Positions 57,972-64,000 of a stretch of 64,000 bases of DNA are shown piece by piece (within the stretch, counting starts at the first letter, position 1; every line of letters starts with the position of its first letter). The DNA comes from Hippasteria phrygiana (lineage: Eukaryota; Echinodermata; Asteroidea; Valvatida; Goniasteridae): contig JAZGUH010000444.1 of NCBI GenBank assembly GCA_037893225.1, forward strand, positions 1 to 64,000, read 5' to 3'. The notes under the pieces were generated by a model. That model saw nothing but the letters and a program-made list of their open reading frames with translations. It did no database searches and had not been told where the DNA came from. Both the position numbers and the translations under genes were made by a program.

Positions 57972-60900
57972 ATGGCAGCGGACGATTCAGATGTGCCGGG
58001 TAAACAACCTTTTATTTTACTTGGTTACCAGGATATGTAGCTTGCATTTTGCCACGATATTTTCACTGTGTGCGTATTGGGGTCGAGAATTATCAACTGT
58101 GTAGTTTGACGCCTATTAAAATCAAAATTTGAATATAACATTGGCATTGCTGATTAATTTTTGACACCTGTGACTGTGATGTGAGCATGGAGGAAGTCCT
58201 TCCTCCATGATGTGAGTGACCTGACACTGACACTGACAGTGACAGTGACAGTGACAGATGAACATTAAATAATAGCCTACTTAGTACTATTATTTATTAA
58301 CCCTAACCATCCCTAACCTGCCAAAATCAAACACCCCATTTGTGTTGAATTTTGTGTGATTGGGTACTGTAGAGCCTTGGCACCATCACTTTGCATGGGA
58401 CTTGATGCCCTGATTTTGTCTAAGTACAAAGAATGTGCCATTGGTTTACTAGACAGTGTTGGAGTGTGTGTGGTTAGGGAAGGATTCTAGTAAAAAGCCT
58501 CGGGCTGTTAGGGTTAATATAGATAAATTACAATGATGCATGTTATAATGATCACGAACACTGATGAAGATTTCCCCAAGCAAGGCAGTGGATTCATGTA
58601 ATTAAAAAAAAAAATGTTTAGCGTCTGGGTTTTGAACAGTTGAAAAAAAAAAGAAGGATGAGGGGCTTTTTATTTTTTATTTCAATCAAGATGGCAGCCA
58701 TTTAAAAAAGAAATTCCGACAACCATGGGTTTTTCGACTTTTCAAAAAAGACACAACATGAAAGAGACATGTTGAACAAGAGAATTTAACATGTGTAGTT
58801 TTTTGTGTACAGTGGTTTTGATAGTTTTAGTATTATAGTAAGCTAGTTGTATTCTATTTTCCGATGGATCGGTTGACATTAAGGCTGTTCGATATCCATT
58901 TATTTTGATACCGAAATATCGGCAGAAAAATATCGCGATATTCGATATTATCGTGATGACGTCACTTTTTCATTACCGGAAGAACGGAGGAATAAAAAAA
59001 TACATGACGGAAGTCACCACGGCATCATAAGTTTGGGGCCACCGCCGGGATCGGGCCCGCCGGGATTGAGCGGCAGGAACGGGGGGCCGGTTTGACAAAG
59101 CTTCCCTTCGCTCGTTGAGTATTTGGAGTTTTACGACATTTACCTTCAGTTGGCTACTTTATGGCACTCCAGAAAGACTAGCGTTTGTTTCTATTTCAGC
59201 ATTGTTCATTAGTAACACAGATGATAATACCATGGACGATCACATGCGAGCTGTCAACAAACGATCGTGTCGTATATTTTGTGAAGACGACATGACATTG
59301 CACAATGTACAATGTACAATGGATGCGCGGCACGTGTTTTAATCTTTTCTCAAGACGCGGCGCAGTTCGCTACACGTAACTACACCTAACTGCGTGTCCC
59401 TTGTACACTGGGGAAAGACGGTGGCATTCAGTGCGGTTGCTTGCACTTGACCAAGGCTAGCAACAAAGCAACGCACACGCGCAGATGCGCAACAGGGGTT
59501 GACCTTATTGCAAACAATTGCCATACCCCTCGATCTCAAGATGAGTTCGCAAGCGTGTATATGTACGTACATTGTACACTGGGAATAAGACGTTGTTTGC
59601 ACTTGACAACGTACGGCGCGGAGGGTAAATCGCTCGGAAGGTAAATCGCGCGGAGTGGAGATGTCATGTCGGGGTTTAGAAAACGGTCAAAGAAAGACAC
59701 ATTTAGTGCATGTATGTATTTTTTTATTCCTCCATGGTACATCATGATACATTATATACTATTCTACCGTCCAATAATTGGAAATAACTGGAATTTCGAG
59801 CAAAGTAAACTGGACAAATCCACACGTAATGCGGCCAAAAGGAAAATATATCGCGATATTATTCGGTATATCGAATTCCCCGATATTCCGGTTTTTTTAA
59901 AAGGGGCCGATACGATTTTCGATATGAAAAAAATATCGAAATATCGGGAAATATCGTCATATCGAACAGGCTTATTTTTAGTTGACATTTTGGTTTTTTT
60001 TATCATTTCATTTTCCACTGGTAAAAATGTTAACCAAATCCAGGCGGCCACCAAAAAGGAAGCAGGAAAGTATGCTAAACATATTTTTTGTTTTACTTTG
60101 CCTGAACGTATCTGTTCATCAATGATATTAAAATGAAACTTCCTTTGAAGTTTCCCAAATCGTCCACTCCAATGGAATTTTTTGTTTAGCAATTTAACAT
60201 TTTCAAATTGTATAGTCGGACTCCCTATTATCGCGGCAACTCTATTATCGCGGCAACTCTGTTATCGCGGCATCGGAAATTTCTCTTTTTTTTGCATTGC
60301 CAAAACTCCTTCGTGTGCCGATTTTTCATCCAGTTCATCAGGCATTAAGGCTGAGTTGTATAAAAATGATGATTATAAAATGTTGTGTCGGGACTTTTAA
60401 TGATTTTTAATAAATATTCACGTTTTCCAAAACTTGTCAATTTTGCCTCACCGTGTCTGCTAAAAAGTACCGTCTATATTTTAACATTAATCTTTAATGG
60501 TGGTCTGTCCATGGAAGTTCAATTGTCTGGTTCCCATTCTACAGCTGCAAATGCAAAATGACGCCGAAGGACGATTTTTCCAACGCAAAATCGTAAAAAC
60601 TTTTACGGGATCAAAATAAGGACAGTGCGGTAAAAAAATGAAACGACGCACCATGTAAAGTGAATGGCGCCCCCAATCGTCAATCAGTAGACTTGTCTCG
60701 GTGAATTTTGTCGCCTTCCAGGGGGGACAGGGTCTTAAGAAATCATCCTGCAGGCCTAATCGTCTTTAATCAACTTGAACTTTACAGGGAAAATATCATA
60801 CTTTATTCAGGGGATGTTTTGGTCAAACATTAACTATAAAAAGAAAAGTTGAGATCATTGTAAAAACCACTTCCCACATACCGCGATAATACAGAGTCTG

Positions 60901-63575
60901 TACTCCGTCGAGCAACGACGAACATGTCTATTTTCACAGGCATTGCATAGGAATAAACCAAACCACCGTCAGATTTTTTTATGTCAGTGTAAGGTTGGTG
61001 AGCAATCTCTATTCCGATCGGGAAACGTGATAAGGGTGTGCATCGGAACTGGGTACCCAAGTACCCGACCGTTCATGTCAGGAACCGGTTCCAGATTATG
61101 AAATCGAGTACCCGTACAAATTTACATTATCACATAGTAACTTCCCAGAAAATGAAAAAGGAAAGGTTTCGAATATTATTTGTCGGGAATTTTCAAAATT
61201 AAAACCCGACTACACGGGAAACCAGCACAGATTTCATGTTCATGACGCTAACGAAAATTGACAATAAAGTGAATTTACCGGTTGTGGTTTTTGTAGTCTG
61301 GGTATGGATAAAGAGCCTCGACCAGACATATAATAGCATGCCTCATTCCACAATAAATACAACTGTATAAAGCTTCTGTCTTTTGTGATATGCCGGTGCA
61401 TGCACATGTTGGAACATGTAATGGCGGAGTAGTTATTGCAACTTCCGGGATTGGAAGTTTTGGGTTAGGTTTCTTTAACGGGTACCCGGGTACCCATATT
61501 TTTTTCAATCGGGTACCCGGTTCTTTTACTACACCGTAAGTGCACACCCCTAAAACGTGATAAGTACCGCGATAATACAGCGTCCCGTCCTACCTAGGCC
61601 CTAATTGACAATGAAGGCCTGCATGGAACCAGCCAAAATTTGATATGGTAAAAAAGTCCCCCAAAGCACACGGTTAAAGAGCTAAAAGGAATCTAATGCC
61701 GGGTAACAGTCAAATAACCACTGTCATTTTTCTAGAAATACAAAAGTTTTCCCGGAAAGATTTTACTATAATACCCCCCACCAAAATTGGTAAGGAACAG
61801 CAAATCTTGGAAAATAACTATCCACTTGTCTTCAGTTTTGCATAAACACTTGGCACAACCTTTAATTTTGAAAATTTAGTTGGGAATTTTTTAGTGCAAA
61901 ATAGGGGACGAAAGTTTGTGTTTTCTGTGATAGATGTTCTTGGCAGCATGTACATGTATAGTCACACAAAGTGTTCACATACATGTTGATTTCTGCCTTA
62001 TTTTTAAAAACTTTTGCTGACATAAATCTTGAAATATCATTAACAGCTTGTGCCTGTTTTCCTTCCTCCCTGGTTGTTCTGAACATGATCAAGGAGGGTT
62101 GGGTATTTTCCAATATTTTGCTGTTCTTGACCGATTTTAGTAGGGGTATTAAAGTAAAATCTTTCCATTAAGCCTGTTCACTTTCAAATGAGACATGGAA
62201 TGAAAATAATCTGCCCATGGTTAGTTATCAAATAATTACTTTGAGGCTTGACAGTAATTCAGATCTTGCACGGCAATTTTTTTTTGTACATTAGAAGTTA
62301 TATGGCAAGAACTCCTCATTAGTTTTCTATACAGTTTTGAGGCTTTTTGAGCAGATAGTCAGGTTTACATTGTGCACCACATTCAAAAATACATTAGACT
62401 AACTCGCCAAATGACATCCTGAACAAGTTATTACCTCCATGCGTTGTACTCCGACACTGCATCATTCAGGCAGCAACATGGTGATACATAGCGACATCAA
62501 GGAATTTCACCGGATTAGAATGAAATAATGAAATTTGTTTCACTTACCTTGCATAAAGAATGCCTGTCTTTTAAGTTTTATCCCAAAAGACAATGCAGAT
62601 ATATGTAGGAGGATGTTCCTGAATTCATACTGTAATTTAGGCCTTATTGCAACAACATGTACAAAATGTAATTGTTTTCTTCTTAATTGGATATTGAGCA
62701 ATAAACCTCCTTGGATACCATTTGGAAAGATGTTTCTGGTCATAATACTATTTCATTGTAAAAAGTCAAACAATTCTGCATTTAAGTAAACAAATTCTGC
62801 ATAAATTTGTCTTAATGTGATTATTATGAAAAACAAGAATGCATTGGATGTAATTGATGAAGCATATTTATTTCTCCAATGCCCACAGACACTGGTGCTG
62901 TATTCACTTTTGGTAAAAGTCGGTTTGCAGACAACACAGCAAATAAGTTTTGGATTCGCAATGATAATGTAGTGCAGGTGTCCTGTGGTGATGATCATAC
63001 TGCTTTTGTAACTGGTATGTACATTTATTATTGCTGTTCATAGAAATAAATACCTATTTTTAACTGTACTTTCCCTTCTTCCTCTCCTAGGGGAGGGGAA
63101 CAATATAAGGATAGATCATTAAGATGACAGATTATTGATATCAATTACATTAAATCAGCTTCAACTCCTTCATGGTACCTTAGTTTATACATGTATGGCA
63201 CATGTCTCCTAATCCTGCACATGGGATGTATATAGCTCAGATTGAGTAGGTGCATGTCTGAAGTTAATTTTGTATTAAGTATGCTGTATACACAGGATTA
63301 ATTCATCACATTATTTATGTTGAGACATAAAAGTCATCATAAATGTCTGTAATTAATGTCATTATTAAAACATTTATGAGATGTCTCATTGACAGATTTG
63401 GACTACATATCCATTAATTTTGTTTCTATGTGTGGACACTTAAAAGTTCATGTTGTAAGATTGCTTTCCTGATTGTTTTCAGAGAGTGGTCGTATCTTTA
63501 CGTTTGGAGCCAATGAGTGGGGTCAGCTTGGATTGGGTCATACAAAATCCACCAACAAACCAGGAAGCATCAAAG
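57972..63575 (+). CDS. RPGR: RPGR, RCC1-domain ciliary GTPase regulator, 5' part (3 exons, cut by window end)
   Basis: Coding exons are 57972-57999, 62889-63014 and 63483-63575, in phase 1 at each junction; 82 residues are visible. The N-terminus [20 protein letters not shown], then [20 protein letters not shown] and [16 protein letters not shown], matches the start of the RCC1-like propeller of RPGR. The same segment in vertebrates has [19 protein letters not shown] and WGQLGLG. In vertebrates RPGR acts at the ciliary transition zone, binding RPGRIP1 and ARL3. Intron 1 (4.9 kb) is full of transposons. The remaining propeller blades and tail must lie beyond 64000. I found no plausible fourth exon before the end. 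Confidence 0.93.
58297..58517. mobile_element. TTAA-flanked MITE, inverted copy of 30509-30718
   Basis: TTAACCCTAACCATCCC at the left, GCTGTTAGGGTTAA at the right. RPGR intron 1. See 30509-30718. Confidence 0.8.
58872..59988. mobile_element. hAT-like non-autonomous element, copy 2
   Basis: The element (58880-59974) begins TAAGGCTGTTCGATAT and ends ATATCGAACAGGCTTA. The flank GTTGACAT occurs at 58872-58879 and again at 59981-59988, with six extra bases (TTTTTA) before the right copy. Closely similar to 33853-34939 but with scattered small indels. RPGR intron 1. Confidence 0.8.
60213..61595. mobile_element. Possible pogo-like element with TATTATCGCGG ends, interrupted by a hAT insertion
   Basis: Left end TAGTCGGACTCCCTATTATC, followed by two further TTATCGCGGCA copies. 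Right end has ACCGCGATAATACAGCG and GTCCCGTCCTA. A similar GCGATAATACAG word is at about 60885. No transposase. Ends are not precise. Confidence 0.4.
61023..61560. mobile_element. hAT MITE with 8-bp target duplication
   Basis: The element (61031-61552, 522 bp) starts TAAGGGTGTGCATCGG and ends GTGCACACCCCTA, the common hAT end TAGGGGTGTGCA. AAACGTGA flanks both sides. Subterminal regions are full of GGGTACCCG words. Nested in the repeat at 60213-61595, RPGR intron 1. Confidence 0.85.
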
Positions 63576-63604
63576 GTAATCATGTATTGAAGCACCCACA
63601 GCGG

Positions 63605-63787
63605 TTAACCCCTTGAAGTCGGTTATTTATAGTGAGGTGCCGGGGCGGCCTGTGCAGCCAAGCATAACATACACAATAATCCAACAATGGATTGAAACTG
63701 CAGAAAATGGCGTGTACAGACGTCATCCGGCCTGGTAGCACTGATTTTTTTTGCGGCTATAGCCGTCATCTGGCTTCAAAGGGTTAA
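63605..63787. mobile_element. TTAA-flanked MITE, RPGR intron 3
   Basis: TTAACCCCTTGAAGTCGG at the left and CTGGCTTCAAAGGGTTAA at the right; 183 bp. It starts 30 bases after the exon 3 donor. The two partial repeats at 26342 and 32917 share its left end. Confidence 0.7.
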
Positions 63788-64000
63788 AACACCTGTTAAA
63801 CTCAATCTTGAGTAAACTATTCTGCTTAAACTATGTGTGATTCATTTTATCTTTGTACAAGATCCAGTTCAACTGATGACTGTTACATGTAACCTAATTA
63901 AGCACCATACATACACCAAATTCAGTCTATAGTATCTCAACAATTTTAGAAAAATGCTTCATGTTTTAGTGAGCCCCGTTGATGCATTGTTGTCCCAGAT

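Noticed and set aside
41675..58517. Interstitial telomere repeats (TTAACCCTAAC words)
   Set aside because: They occur singly, in inverted pairs with TTAA flanks around unrelated interiors, which fits transposon ends rather than telomeric arrays.
63969..64000. Possible fourth RPGR exon after TTTTAG near the window end
   Set aside because: The translation (VSPVDALLSQ) does not match the expected RCC1 blade.

Overview
The window is intron-rich, AT-rich animal nuclear DNA. Genes are well spaced, splice junctions follow GT-AG, several Tc1, hAT and TTAA-type transposon relics are present, and there are tRNA-derived SINEs. The proteins are clearly metazoan. The DCAF6, MPC2, OTC, RPGR and TMEM242 orthologues together suggest an invertebrate deuterostome (echinoderm, hemichordate or similar). 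That placement is an inference, and no rRNA or mitochondrial marker is available to settle it.

Layout, left to right. TMEM242 (+, four coding exons, 3262-7080) encodes a small mitochondrial membrane protein. An intronless rhodopsin-like GPCR (+, 9463-10422) follows, with a perfect RFX X-box 146 bp before its start codon. The first exon of an unrecognised secreted, proline-rich protein lies on the minus strand (14562-15192). From 18730 to 20460 there are two opposed tandem arrays of about 150-bp units, each with tRNA-like A and B boxes and a T-run. DCAF6 (-, 17 coding exons, 45659 down to 23846) is greatly enlarged by one 2.0-kb exon carrying 34 exact-length copies of a 27-bp coding repeat. 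MPC2 (+, five coding exons, 46375-48094) stands head-to-head with it. OTC (-, nine exons, 57720 down to 51600) is convergent to MPC2. RPGR (+, first three coding exons, 57972 onward, cut by the window end) begins only 251 bp from OTC, head-to-head, with an X-box-like site between the two starts.

DCAF6/MPC2 (human 1q24) and OTC/RPGR (human Xp11.4) are also adjacent, divergently transcribed neighbours in human. The window therefore seems to hold two ancient divergent gene pairs set side by side. TMEM242, MPC2 and OTC are mitochondrial, RPGR is ciliary, and DCAF6 is a CUL4 ubiquitin-ligase receptor.

Introns and intergenic DNA are full of short non-autonomous elements. At least a dozen are TTAA-flanked with CCC...GGG ends (piggyBac-like), four or more are hAT-like with 8-bp target duplications, one palindrome has a 9-bp duplication, and one 1.6-kb inverted-repeat element has a 17-bp satellite expanded in only one arm. 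Homopolymeric G/C tracts of 16-29 bases are unusually frequent.
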